32,201 bases of DNA from Phormidium sp. FACHB-1136 (GTDB lineage Bacteria > Cyanobacteriota > Cyanobacteriia > Phormidesmidales > Phormidesmidaceae): positions 1 to 32,201 of the forward strand of contig NZ_JACJRS010000065.1 of the NCBI RefSeq assembly GCF_014697375.1. The letters are read 5' to 3'. The notes beneath the pieces are model-generated. The model was given only the letters and a program-made list of their open reading frames with translations, was not told the DNA's origin and did not search any database. Made by a program: the position numbers and the translations under genes. Shown here piece after piece: positions 1-6,875 of this stretch. How positions within the stretch are numbered: position 1 is the first letter of the stretch; every line of letters begins with the position of its first letter.

Positions 1-2
1 TT

Positions 3-317
3 GAAGACTTTGAGCAGGATGGCCCTAAGATTCTTATCATTTTAGACAATGCAAGTATTCATAAAAAGGCAGAGATTCTAGAGAAGATAGCGAAGGAGAT
101 GCCCAACATTGTTTTAGAATTTCTGCCACCCTACAGTCCGGACTATAATTTAATCGAGTTAGTTTGGCACTCTGCAAAGGAATTCATTGCCAATCGTCTA
201 TTTGAGTCGATTGAGGATTTAGAAGCGCTTGTTCATAACCTATTGAACGAAGGGCAGCTTGTCATCAACTGGGATCGCAAGATCAAAAATAAAGGAAACA
301 CAATCAATGCAATTTAA
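3..317 (+). CDS. IS630-family transposase, C-terminal part (cut by window edge)
   Basis: This is the end of a DDE transposase. The frame is open from base 3, so the gene starts outside the window. The visible ~104 residues include a LDNASIHK block, carrying the second catalytic Asp of the IS630/Tc1-like DDE_3 fold. They also include PPYSPDYNLIELVWHSAK, which carries the final catalytic Glu (IEL.W). Both are hallmark motifs of IS630 elements. The DNA is clearly more AT-rich than the genes that follow, as expected for a recently acquired insertion sequence. The stop is TAA at 315-317. Whether the full element is intact cannot be judged from this window. Confidence 0.85.
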   Translation, partial: EDFEQDGPKILIILDNASIHKKAEILEKIAKEMPNIVLEFLPPYSPDYNLIELVWHSAKEFIANRLFESIEDLEALVHNLLNEGQLVINWDRKIKNKGNTINAI

Positions 318-363
318 ATGCATATCAGCTTAACCACATCCTTTGGGGTAGCAGAGTAAAACC

Positions 364-1404
364 CTACTCAGGAAAGCCAGAACCGCTGCTGCCAAAACGA
401 GACTCCACCCGCAGGGAAACACCGTCCCTCGATAGGGCATAGCCCAGGGGTTGCGGAGTGCGACTAAGATTAGCCCGACCCTCAGATACCAGTGTATTCA
501 CCGTAGCTTGGGTGTTGAGGGCATTGAGTTTTTGGATGCGATCTGACGTCCTCGGATGAGAAAAGCTAGGAAGGCGACTGTGCTCATTTTGAGAGAGCGT
601 ATTCATCACCCTCAAGCAACCCTGGGGATCAAAACCAGCCCGTACCATGTACTTAAAGCCATACTCGTCCGACTCATATTCATGGCCCTGGAGAATGGCG
701 GAATATTCACTGGTTAGATCAGCAACTTTTTGCTCATAAATTTGAGCAGCCCGCGCCTCAGCTTGCTGACGCTCAGCATCACTTAAGCTGCCCAAAACGC
801 TGGTAGTTGTGCTGCTAACCGCTCCTCCAGCAGAGCCACCAATGACGGTTCCCAGCACCTGCCCCAGCAGGCCTACCGCCGCTCGGTTGCTTGATTGTCG
901 CTGACGGGCCTCCTGAATTTCAGCAACGGCCTCTGCTTCAGCCTCGGCCAAAAGCTGCTGAACTACAGACTCCACTTCTACCATGATGGGGATATGGCCT
1001 CGGGTATGGTGCGCCATTTCATGGCCAACAACACAGGCCAAGGCAGCATTATCGCCATGGAGTTGATCGAGCAGTCCGGCCATAAAAGTTAGGGCGTTTA
1101 GCTCAGAGGCATAGGCGTTTACTTCGTAGGCATTACTAATCCGAACTCGCCAAGGACGTTCATCTAAGCCGTTGGCACGGGCCAGCCGCTCAACAATGCG
1201 ATATAGGGTGTAAAAATCATCGGGAAGATTTTGACGGGCTTCATTAAAAAAAGCGTCGCTGCTATTTTTTAGGCCGCTTCCCACCGCAGGCATGGCCGAA
1301 AATTCGGCTGCACGGGTGGATTTTTGATCAAGCGCTGTAAAAGTAGCCGCCAAGCCAGTCGCCAAACATATGGCTACCAGCTTAGATTTGAATACGAGCT
1401 TCAT
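364..1404 (-). CDS. Secreted M48-family zinc metalloprotease
   Basis: This is a zinc endopeptidase of the M48 (BepA/LoiP/Oma1-like) family, probably acting in the periplasm on misfolded or envelope proteins. The protein has 346 residues and starts with a basic n-region and a hydrophobic stretch (about residues 8-24), consistent with a signal peptide. The zinc site is HEMAH at residues 128-132. The third ligand is probably E242 in HEYESDEYG, matching the HEQEADxxG block of the family. A SHPRTSDRI block near residue 283 matches the conserved HPxTxxRI. Residues 140-225 hold an Ala/Glu/Gln-rich helical segment and a Gly/Ser-rich stretch. GGAG about 9 bases before the ATG supports the start. No TM anchor or TPR repeats are visible, unlike BepA. 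The gene stands alone, with a transposase remnant downstream. Confidence 0.88.
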   Translation of the reverse strand: MKLVFKSKLVAICLATGLAATFTALDQKSTRAAEFSAMPAVGSGLKNSSDAFFNEARQNLPDDFYTLYRIVERLARANGLDERPWRVRISNAYEVNAYASELNALTFMAGLLDQLHGDNAALACVVGHEMAHHTRGHIPIMVEVESVVQQLLAEAEAEAVAEIQEARQRQSSNRAAVGLLGQVLGTVIGGSAGGAVSSTTTSVLGSLSDAERQQAEARAAQIYEQKVADLTSEYSAILQGHEYESDEYGFKYMVRAGFDPQGCLRVMNTLSQNEHSRLPSFSHPRTSDRIQKLNALNTQATVNTLVSEGRANLSRTPQPLGYALSRDGVSLRVESRFGSSGSGFPE

Positions 1405-1865
1405 TATGAATGTTCTCCAAAGTTGAATTTCACGCTAGAAAGGCCATCTGTGACCTGACAGACCAATGAAAAACTGCACCGCAGAAACCAATTCTGTGAT
1501 GTAGCTTACAATTTTTGACAGTCCCCAAACGTTCTCAACCCGCCGAGAGTCTTTTTATTCACTCCGTAATAATGCGGATGTCTCCCAAGCTTAGATAAAG
1601 TTTTGTGAGATGGCAAGAGGGCACCTCGAAAAATCCAAATCTCCGTGGGAGTAGCTACGAGATTTCAGGAGTTGCAGGCTCTTCAAGTTCGCAACAAGGT
1701 AATTAATCGAGGTACCCAAGGGTAGCTGTCCAAAATATTGTCCGAAGTATTACTTACAATACCTAAGGTCTCGCTGCAAGAAGCTTGCACCATGACCTGA
1801 AGATACGGACACTGTGCTAAGGCATTGTCGCAGCCTGTTGATGCTGTCGTTCTTTGAAGACCACT
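1405..1865. other. Intergenic region between divergent M48 protease and Rieske genes
   Basis: About 460 bases separate the two divergently transcribed genes, so both promoters should lie here. I see no convincing coding frame, RNA gene or full-length consensus promoter. A small inverted repeat, GTATT-acttac-AATAC, lies near 1747-1762. The stretch is more AT-rich than the flanking genes. Confidence 0.5.
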
Positions 1866-2909
1866 ATGCTTGTCACTCAACACCCGGTTTTTCAGCGCTT
1901 TTGGTATCCCGTTTTGCCGATGGCGGAGTTGGCCACTGGCCCCCAGGCGTTTACCTTGCTAGGTCAGCCCTTGGTGCTGTGGCTGACGGCAGACGGCCAA
2001 CCCGCCGCCCTGCGGGATCGCTGCTGCCACCGTTCCGCCAAGCTCTCGATGGGGATGGTGCAAAACGGTGGTGTGCGCTGTCCGTACCACGGCTGGGCAT
2101 ATGACCGCGAGGGCATCTGCACCAACGTCCCCCAGCTTGACCCCGGTGCCGCCATTCCCAAAACCTATCGGGTGCCGTCCTACCTGTGCCAGGAGCGCTA
2201 CGGCTATGTGTGGGTGTGTTTGTCCAACGATCCGCTGCGGCCCCTGCCGGAAATTCCTGAAGCGGAGGATCCCGCTAATCGCCTGATTCCCCAGTTCTAC
2301 GAACCCTGGCACTGTAGCGGCCTGCGGGTAATGGAAAATTCCTTCGACAATGCCCATTTCAGCATCGTCCATGCCGAATCCTTTGGGGTGACAGAGCAAC
2401 CCAAGCCTGCCAAATCGGAGATTGTGCCCCAGGAACTCGGTCTCAAGGTTTACGCCACCGTGCCCGTGGTGAACCCGCCCATCCAGCAGCAAATCCTCAA
2501 CATTCCCGATAGCCTCACGGTGCGGGAGGTGGAATCGACCTGGTATGTGCCCTTTAGCCGCACGTTGAAGATTACCTATCCCAACGGGTTGCTACACCTA
2601 ATTTTTACCGCCGCCACCCCGATCAGCGATGGCACCTCCCAAATTGTGCAGTTCTGCGTTCGCAACGACACCGAGGCCGACGCCAGTGCTGAATCTATCA
2701 TCGCCTTTGACCGCCAGGTGGTAGATGAAGACAAGCGAGTGCTGGAATCCACCGACTACGACACCCCCGTGGATGTGACCGTAGAGCAACATATGCCCTC
2801 GGATCAGCCTGGAATTGTCATGCGTCGCCAACTAGCCGCATTGATTAAAGCCCCTTTCCCCGTGGGAACTACCGATCACACACAGGTCTCTGCTCCGCTG
2901 GGTTCCTAG
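1866..2909 (+). CDS. Rieske [2Fe-2S] non-heme iron oxygenase (PaO/Lls1-like family)
   Basis: This is an oxygenase alpha subunit of the Rieske family that includes pheophorbide a oxygenase and other pigment or aromatic hydroxylases. The substrate cannot be told from sequence. Counting from the ATG at 1866 (347 residues), the Rieske cluster is C53-x-H55 and C72-P-Y-H75, separated by the usual 16 residues. The mononuclear iron site is NSFDNAHFSIVH, residues 158-169, with D161, H164 and H169. A DEDKRVLES block near residue 285 probably gives the carboxylate ligand. An in-frame TTG exists at 1854, but ATG 1866 aligns better with the usual short N-terminus. No membrane helix or C-terminal CxxC is visible, unlike plant PaO. 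The stop codon lies within a perfect 13-bp inverted repeat. Confidence 0.85.
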   Translation: MLVTQHPVFQRFWYPVLPMAELATGPQAFTLLGQPLVLWLTADGQPAALRDRCCHRSAKLSMGMVQNGGVRCPYHGWAYDREGICTNVPQLDPGAAIPKTYRVPSYLCQERYGYVWVCLSNDPLRPLPEIPEAEDPANRLIPQFYEPWHCSGLRVMENSFDNAHFSIVHAESFGVTEQPKPAKSEIVPQELGLKVYATVPVVNPPIQQQILNIPDSLTVREVESTWYVPFSRTLKITYPNGLLHLIFTAATPISDGTSQIVQFCVRNDTEADASAESIIAFDRQVVDEDKRVLESTDYDTPVDVTVEQHMPSDQPGIVMRRQLAALIKAPFPVGTTDHTQVSAPLGS

Positions 2910-2934
2910 GGGGGATCAACGCTAGGAACCCAGC
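2897..2934. repeat. Perfect 13-bp inverted repeat spanning the Rieske stop codon
   Basis: The left arm GCTGGGTTCCTAG (2897-2909) and right arm CTAGGAACCCAGC (2922-2934) are exact reverse complements around a 12-base loop. The stop TAG (2907-2909) is the end of the left arm. In RNA this would be a very stable hairpin at the 3' end of the message. There is no T-run after it, so it is not a classic intrinsic terminator. It could act as a 3'-end stabiliser. Confidence 0.8.
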
Positions 2935-2973
2935 AAAATAGAGACTTATGTATAAGCAGTAGCCCAGGGTGGG
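2908..2973 (+). repeat. Dispersed ~65 bp repeat, copy 1 (second copy at 22872-22936)
   Basis: The stretch beginning AGGGGGGATCAACGCT and ending in TAGCCCAGG recurs at 22872-22936 with about 11 mismatches over 62 aligned bases. Both copies carry an internal palindrome (CTTATgtATAAG here, CTTATcgATAAG in the other). In the second copy the element directly follows a GATC-ended MITE-like palindrome, sharing its GGGGGGATC end. Here only that end remains. Confidence 0.75.
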
Positions 2974-3091
2974 GGATGTAGCTTGCTTCCTGGAGGGTGG
3001 GCGAACTTGCATCGCTAGGATTCCCCCGTACAGATTCACCCTTACAATTTAGGCGGCGTAGCCTTTCATCCGCTTCCCTGCGCAGGAGTCC

Positions 3092-4159
3092 ATGGCCAAT
3101 CGCACCAAACATCTTCGCTATGCTGAGCGGGCGATGGAAGACAACTATCGGCGATCTCGCCGTCACCTAACGCGGGGGCTGGCGGCCCTGGTTTTAATTC
3201 TGTTTACCGGGGCGCTTTGGTACAGATATGTGGAGGGCTGGACGTGGATTGATGCCGTCTATATGTCGGTGATTACCCTTACCACCGTGGGCTTTGGCGA
3301 AACCAATCCACTAACGGCCAGGGGGCGGCTGTTTACCATGGTGTTTCTGCTGACCGGGGCGGGCGTGATTGCCTACATCCTGAATAGCTTCACAGAATCC
3401 ATTGTGCAGGGATATTTACAGGCGGGGCTGCGGCTACACAAACGACGGAAGTATATGGAATCCCTCACTGGCCACTACATTATTTGCGGCTTTGGCCGCA
3501 CCGGGCGACAAATTGCGGCGGAGTTTGCGGCGGAAAAGGTGCCGTTTATTGTGGTTGATTCCGATGATGGATCGCTTCAGTTGGCCCAAAGCTTTGACTA
3601 CCTCACCTTTCAGGGCGATGCTACCGAAGACCAAGTGCTCCTGCAAGTGGGCATTGAGCGGGCGCGTTGTTTAGTGACGGCCCTGCCCTCCGATGCCGAA
3701 AACTTGTATACGGTGCTGTCGGCCAAGACCCTGGCCCCCACCATTCGCACCATTGCCCGCGCCAGCAGCGAAGAGGCCATCCAAAAGATGGAGCGGGGCG
3801 GGGCGGATGTGGTGGTGTCGCCCTACATTAGCGGCGGCAAGCGGATGGCGGCGGCGGCCCTGCGGCCCCAGGTAGTGGATTTCATCGATGGCATCCTCAC
3901 CGGATCCGACCGCACGGTCTACGTGGAGGAATTTTTGCTCACCCCCACCACCTGCCCAATCATCGGTTGCTCCCTGGGCGAGGCCCAACTGGGCAAAAAA
4001 TCCGGGGCGCTGATCCTGGCCATTCGCCGCGCCGATAACCACCTGATCATTGGCCCCAGCGCCGATACTCTGCTCTGTCCGGGGGATTTGGTGATCAGTA
4101 TGGGGGCTACCGAGCAACTGCGCCGCCTCAGCCACATTCTCAGCCCCCTCAGGGCTTAG
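3092..4159 (+). CDS. Potassium channel with cytoplasmic RCK (TrkA-N/TrkA-C) domains
   Basis: This is a two-TM K+ channel of MthK type in the plasma membrane (355 residues). TM1 is about residues 29-44. The pore helix and selectivity filter are TTVGFGE at 64-70. TM2 is about 80-98. The RCK N domain begins near residue 128, with the Rossmann loop GFGRTG at 133-138 and an acidic VVDSDD strand end. A TrkA-C domain follows from about residue 270. Channels of this type are gated by ligands such as Ca2+ or nucleotides on the RCK ring. Filter Asp is replaced by Glu (GFGE), as in several prokaryotic channels. GGAG just before the ATG supports the start. The gene is monocistronic by spacing. Confidence 0.9.
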   Translation: MANRTKHLRYAERAMEDNYRRSRRHLTRGLAALVLILFTGALWYRYVEGWTWIDAVYMSVITLTTVGFGETNPLTARGRLFTMVFLLTGAGVIAYILNSFTESIVQGYLQAGLRLHKRRKYMESLTGHYIICGFGRTGRQIAAEFAAEKVPFIVVDSDDGSLQLAQSFDYLTFQGDATEDQVLLQVGIERARCLVTALPSDAENLYTVLSAKTLAPTIRTIARASSEEAIQKMERGGADVVVSPYISGGKRMAAAALRPQVVDFIDGILTGSDRTVYVEEFLLTPTTCPIIGCSLGEAQLGKKSGALILAIRRADNHLIIGPSADTLLCPGDLVISMGATEQLRRLSHILSPLRA

Positions 4160-4173
4160 TCCCCCCAAGGCTT

Positions 4174-4277
4174 AGGCCAAATCCGGCTGGTTTGCCCTCG
4201 CTACCAGCGGGCGAGGAGACCGCGTCCCTACGGTTTGTGGGGCGAAGAACCGGGGGTGTCTCATTCGGACTCGGTAT
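4174..4277 (-). repeat. ~110 bp interspersed palindromic repeat, copy 1 (inverted)
   Basis: Read on the minus strand this matches the copies at 5385-5495 and 20928-21037. It starts with ATACCGAGTCCGAAT. It contains a central hairpin of the form CGnGGTCTCCTCGCCC, and it ends with AGCCGGATTTGG. The two ends are imperfect inverted repeats of one another (ATACnnAnTCCG). No coding frame runs through it, so it looks like a MITE- or REP-type element. Confidence 0.75.
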
Positions 4278-4283
4278 TGCAGA

Positions 4284-4299
4284 ATACAAATTTTTGTAT
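4284..4299. promoter_or_regulatory. AT-rich palindrome upstream of the DUF4327 gene
   Basis: ATACAAA-TT-TTTGTAT is a perfect 7-bp inverted repeat in otherwise GC-rich DNA, 165 bases before the likely start of the DUF4327 gene. It does not match NtcA (GTA-N8-TAC) or the cyanobacterial LexA box. It may be an operator for an unknown regulator or simply AT-rich promoter DNA. Confidence 0.35.
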
Positions 4300-4463
4300 C
4301 CATCCCTGTAAACAAAGGTGAGGATACGATGCAAAGCCTGATTTCCCGGCTGAATTAAGGCGACCATGAATATGGGTTTAGGCATATATTCTCAGGACAT
4401 TTCCCCAGAATACTTTGCCCCTTCCCCATGGCGATTCTTGACCTAACATTTGAGGCTGTACCC

Positions 4464-4718
4464 ATGATCACCACATCCCTGAGGACGGCATTACCGACAA
4501 TCGCAGCGAAACACTACACCATCGAGATGATCCGCGACGAAGCCCGCCAACTGATTGAAAGTGGCCTCGTCAGTCGTCATCAGCCCATCTTCACCCTCTG
4601 CGGCTACATTGCAGCTCGCGAATGGCCTCTGATCGAATCGGAACTTGAACAGTACGACTACCTCCTGCGCGACTGCATTGGCGATCTGCTCACCTGCGAA
4701 ACCTGGAGCGAAGACTAA
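4464..4718 (+). CDS. DUF4327 family protein
   Basis: This small protein (84 residues from the ATG at 4464) resembles a family found almost only in cyanobacteria and annotated DUF4327. The characteristic core is YTIEMIRDEARQLIE, followed by SRHQPIFTLC, REW and LLRDxIGDLL. Function is unknown. An upstream in-frame ATG at 4428 would add 12 residues. ATG 4464 is preferred because GAGG lies 8 bases before it and because, as far as I recall, family members start close to the YTIxMIRDEA block. The gene is convergent with the HxlR regulator downstream. Confidence 0.75.
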   Translation: MITTSLRTALPTIAAKHYTIEMIRDEARQLIESGLVSRHQPIFTLCGYIAAREWPLIESELEQYDYLLRDCIGDLLTCETWSED

Positions 4719-4744
4719 GCCCAACGCCGCAGCCCCTAGGCCCG

Positions 4745-4780
4745 ACCTGTAGATTGTGCTTAACCTGTAGATCGGGCTTA
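4745..4780 (+). repeat. Two tandem 18-bp direct repeats
   Basis: ACCTGTAGATTGTGCTTA (4745-4762) is followed immediately by ACCTGTAGATCGGGCTTA (4763-4780), 16 of 18 identical. They lie between the convergent DUF4327 and HxlR genes. GCCCGA just before the first unit and TCGGGC in the second can also pair into a stem, so a role in termination is possible. Confidence 0.6.
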
Positions 4781-4835
4781 AACCGAGCGGGCAAAAGGAT
4801 CAATTGCCCCCGCCACTACTGACGCCGCCACCGCC

Positions 4836-5243
4836 CTACGGCCTCGTTCCATAGGGCGATGGGGTAATGTCGGTAGGGCGCTGTACCATCCACTGTTGGC
4901 CAACCTGGCTCAGGGCGGTCATAATCGGCTGAATTTCCCGACCCTTGGCGGTGAGGGCATATTCCACCCGAGGTGGCACCTCTGGAAAAACGGTGCGGGT
5001 CACCAATCCATGGTGCTCTAGCTCGCGCAGGCGGGCCGTGAGCGTTTTAGTGCTAATGCCGGGAAGGGCCGCTAAAAATTCATTGGTGCGCCGATTGCCC
5101 TGGAAGAGTTCTCGCAAAATGAGAATGGCCCACTTATTGCCAATGTAGGACAGCACATAGTGAATGGGGCAATGCATTTGGCCATGATTGACAGCGCCAT
5201 CGCGGGTGGATCGGGCGGGGGCAACGTTAACGGAGGAGGGCAT
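4836..5243 (-). CDS. HxlR-family winged-helix transcriptional regulator
   Basis: This is a DNA-binding regulator of the HxlR/YodB family (135 residues from the chosen ATG). The family core starts at MHCPIHYVLSYIGNKWAIL and continues through the wing helix (FLAALPGISTKTLTARLREL) and the VEYALTAKG beta wing. The single conserved N-terminal Cys in the CPIHYVL block corresponds to the redox- or electrophile-sensing Cys of YodB/HypR-type members. An ATG lies at 5249 and another at 5243. AGGAG sits 8 bases before 5243 but only 2 bases before 5249, so 5243 is preferred. The usual target, a divergently transcribed redox enzyme, is absent: the upstream ~430 bp holds repeats only. Its regulon cannot be inferred. 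Confidence 0.88.
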   Translation of the reverse strand: MPSSVNVAPARSTRDGAVNHGQMHCPIHYVLSYIGNKWAILILRELFQGNRRTNEFLAALPGISTKTLTARLRELEHHGLVTRTVFPEVPPRVEYALTAKGREIQPIMTALSQVGQQWMVQRPTDITPSPYGTRP

Positions 5244-5384
5244 CGGCATCGCTCCTAGTGAGGATGTCGTTTTCCATTGTGGAAGATTATTTTATCGTTG
5301 GCGGTTATTCTCGTTGCAGATGATCAGATCTTAAGTTTTTCTTAACACGCGAAAATAGACCTTTTTGGGGCTGATGATGAGGTT

Positions 5385-5495
5385 TGATACCCAATCCGAA
5401 TTAGAAAAACTCGATTCCCAACCCGTCAAACCCTAGGGGCGAGGTCTCCTCGCCCACTGATGATACTGGGGATAAACGAGCCGGATTTCGTATGA
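5385..5495 (+). repeat. ~110 bp interspersed palindromic repeat, copy 2
   Basis: This is a full-length copy. It begins TGATACCCAATCCGAATT, has the central hairpin GGGCGAGG-TCT-CCTCGCCC at about 5437-5455, and ends GAGCCGGATTTCGTATGA. The ends form an imperfect terminal inverted repeat. It lies upstream of the HxlR gene in non-coding DNA. Confidence 0.8.
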
Positions 5496-5561
5496 AACGG
5501 TCTATTGGCGATGGCAAAACCTGAGTTCGGGATAAGCCTAGCGGCCCCACGCCCTTGAGCC

Positions 5562-5657
5562 CTCAGCCTAAATCCCTCCCCCATGGGGAAGAGGGACTTT
5601 GCCCCTTGCTAGATCCCCTCTCCCACAGGGAGAGGGGCTGGGGGTGAGGGATCTGAG
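5562..5657. repeat. CTCAG-ended palindromic intergenic element
   Basis: Outer ends CTCAG and CTGAG, then ATCCCTC (5572-5578) and GAGGGAT (5646-5652), form nested inverted repeats. Inside is the hairpin CCCCTCTCCC-ACA-GGGAGAGGGG. The GAGGGACTTTG and CTGGGGGTGAGGG stretches are of a kind common in intergenic repeats of cyanobacteria. Part of it (CCCTCACCCCCAGCCCCTC on the other strand) recurs near 22733. Confidence 0.65.
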
Positions 5658-5677
5658 AAGAAGCCAAAAGCAGGTTT

Positions 5678-5863
5678 CTAGTAACTATTTCGCAGTCGAT
5701 TCTTTGTGCGAGAACTGAGATGTTGGTCGATGACGTTCCGATCCCTGGTGCCCCAAACCGTCATGCGCTTTTGGGCTTGGTTGATCTGGTGATTATCCGA
5801 AAGGCGATTAATCAAATCCGCTTCGTAGGATTGTTGGCGAGAACTCATGCGAGATTTTCCCAT
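5678..5863 (-). CDS. Possible small hypothetical protein
   Basis: A frame of 61 residues from the ATG at 5863 is basic and polar (MGKSRMSSRQQSYEADLINR at the start, then SDNHQINQAQKRM and SRTKNRLRNSY). There is no TM segment and no domain I recognise. The frame also stays open upstream to an ATG at 5923. AGGT lies just before ATG 5863, a weak ribosome-binding site. The composition reads like a real soluble peptide rather than a shadow, and no gene overlaps it. Evidence is otherwise thin. Confidence 0.4.
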   Translation of the reverse strand: MGKSRMSSRQQSYEADLINRLSDNHQINQAQKRMTVWGTRDRNVIDQHLSSRTKNRLRNSY

Positions 5864-6124
5864 GGTGACCTGACCTGTTGTGGAGGGGGAACGGGCGGGG
5901 GCTGGCCCTAAATGCCGGGACAAATCCTAAGCGTGAGGCTGAGAGGCTTCGCAGGTGTCGTCCATGGGCCAACAATCCTTAGGATCTGGGTTGGGGCGAT
6001 GGACACGCAGTCACCACAATCCTAGGGGCATGGCTTTACTGTAGGCGGTGGTTAGGATTTTGGGGGATTTCCCTACATAAGTTTGCACGGGGGGCACCCA
6101 TGGACAGCACCAAGCGCCACGATG
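5864..6124. other. Gene-free stretch
   Basis: I see no convincing coding frame or RNA gene here. It lies between the doubtful small ORF and the terminator of the phycobilisome-domain gene. It includes two partly similar segments around CAATCCTTAGGATC and CAATCCTAGGGGC. Confidence 0.4.
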
Positions 6125-6126
6125 CA

Positions 6127-6151
6127 AAAAGCCTCCCAAGGGGAGGCTTTT
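6127..6151 (-). terminator. Strong intrinsic terminator of the phycobilisome-domain gene
   Basis: An 11-bp perfect stem, AAAAGCCTCCC (6127-6137) with GGGAGGCTTTT (6141-6151), encloses a 3-base loop. On the minus strand the stem is followed by TTTTTG, so it fits termination of the leftward gene ending at 6257, about 105 bases upstream. It could also work in the plus direction, where four T's close the stem. Confidence 0.8.
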
Positions 6152-6256
6152 CGATGTAATCCTGCGATCCCATGCTGTGACGCCGTTGTTTGTCCTAGGG
6201 GTGGGCCGCTTGCGGTGGGCCTGGAAGGGTGACAACGGGTTGTATTTGATACAGGG

Positions 6257-6724
6257 CTAGATACCCGTATCCAGGGCTTCGATCAGTTTTTCTAGGTAGA
6301 GGACGACCATATTGCCTTGGTCGGCGGGCATGGCGGTGCGCACTTCTTCCTTCAACAGCTTATAGGCCACCACGCAGGCATCTTGGCGGTGGAAGGCACG
6401 GAGAATGTTCTGCATCCACACCAGGTATTCTTCCATGAAGCCATCTTCGTCGCGTAGCAGCAGCCCCTTGGCGATGTATTCCAGGGTGTACATCATATCC
6501 CGCTGACACTGGGCTCCATGCTCTTGCACCACCTGCCGATGGGGGGTCTGAATCAGCCGCCGCAGGGCATTAATCACCAGTTCCTTGCTGTGGTCTCGGA
6601 TGTATAGGTAGGCGGCAATGCGGGCTTGAAACGCTTCGGCAATCTCGCTAAAGGGGCGCAGTTCTTGGTCGTTCAGGTAGCGACCATCGGATTTTTGAAT
6701 AGCCTCAAGGAGTGCATTGTTCAT
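6257..6724 (-). CDS. Phycobilisome-domain (allophycocyanin-like) protein
   Basis: This 155-residue, all-helical protein resembles the phycobilisome globin-like fold. The best motif is C73-Q-R75-D76 in AQCQRDMMYTLEYIAKGLLL, which lines up with the chromophore-binding C84-x-R-D of phycobiliproteins followed by the YxLRY helix. The rest diverges strongly from ApcA/B, CpcA/B and ApcD/F, and the familiar LNGLxExY and GTP loop blocks are missing. It is therefore one of the orphan phycobilisome-domain proteins, not a rod or core subunit. It could bind a bilin through C73, or another ligand. No lyase or linker gene lies nearby. It precedes a strong terminator. The upstream gene in the same direction is the large PAS/GAF/GGDEF/EAL protein, 151 bases away. 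The family call rests on that motif and helix pattern only. Confidence 0.6.
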   Translation of the reverse strand: MNNALLEAIQKSDGRYLNDQELRPFSEIAEAFQARIAAYLYIRDHSKELVINALRRLIQTPHRQVVQEHGAQCQRDMMYTLEYIAKGLLLRDEDGFMEEYLVWMQNILRAFHRQDACVVAYKLLKEEVRTAMPADQGNMVVLYLEKLIEALDTGI

Positions 6725-6875
6725 GGGATGTTATAGGGCGCGTTCGCAACCCTGGCCTCTACATTCTTCAATGTTCCCAAGGAAAGCCGTGTAACTTGTG
6801 CTACCTCAATAATTCTTCACTGAGAGGAGGGTAGGGCGATCTGGGGAAACCCTCAGCCTAGGGCTAGACATCGGG

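Noticed and set aside
5385-5657. CRISPR-like array from clustered repeats
   Set aside because: The repeats are of different families and are palindromic, with no regular spacers and no cas genes.
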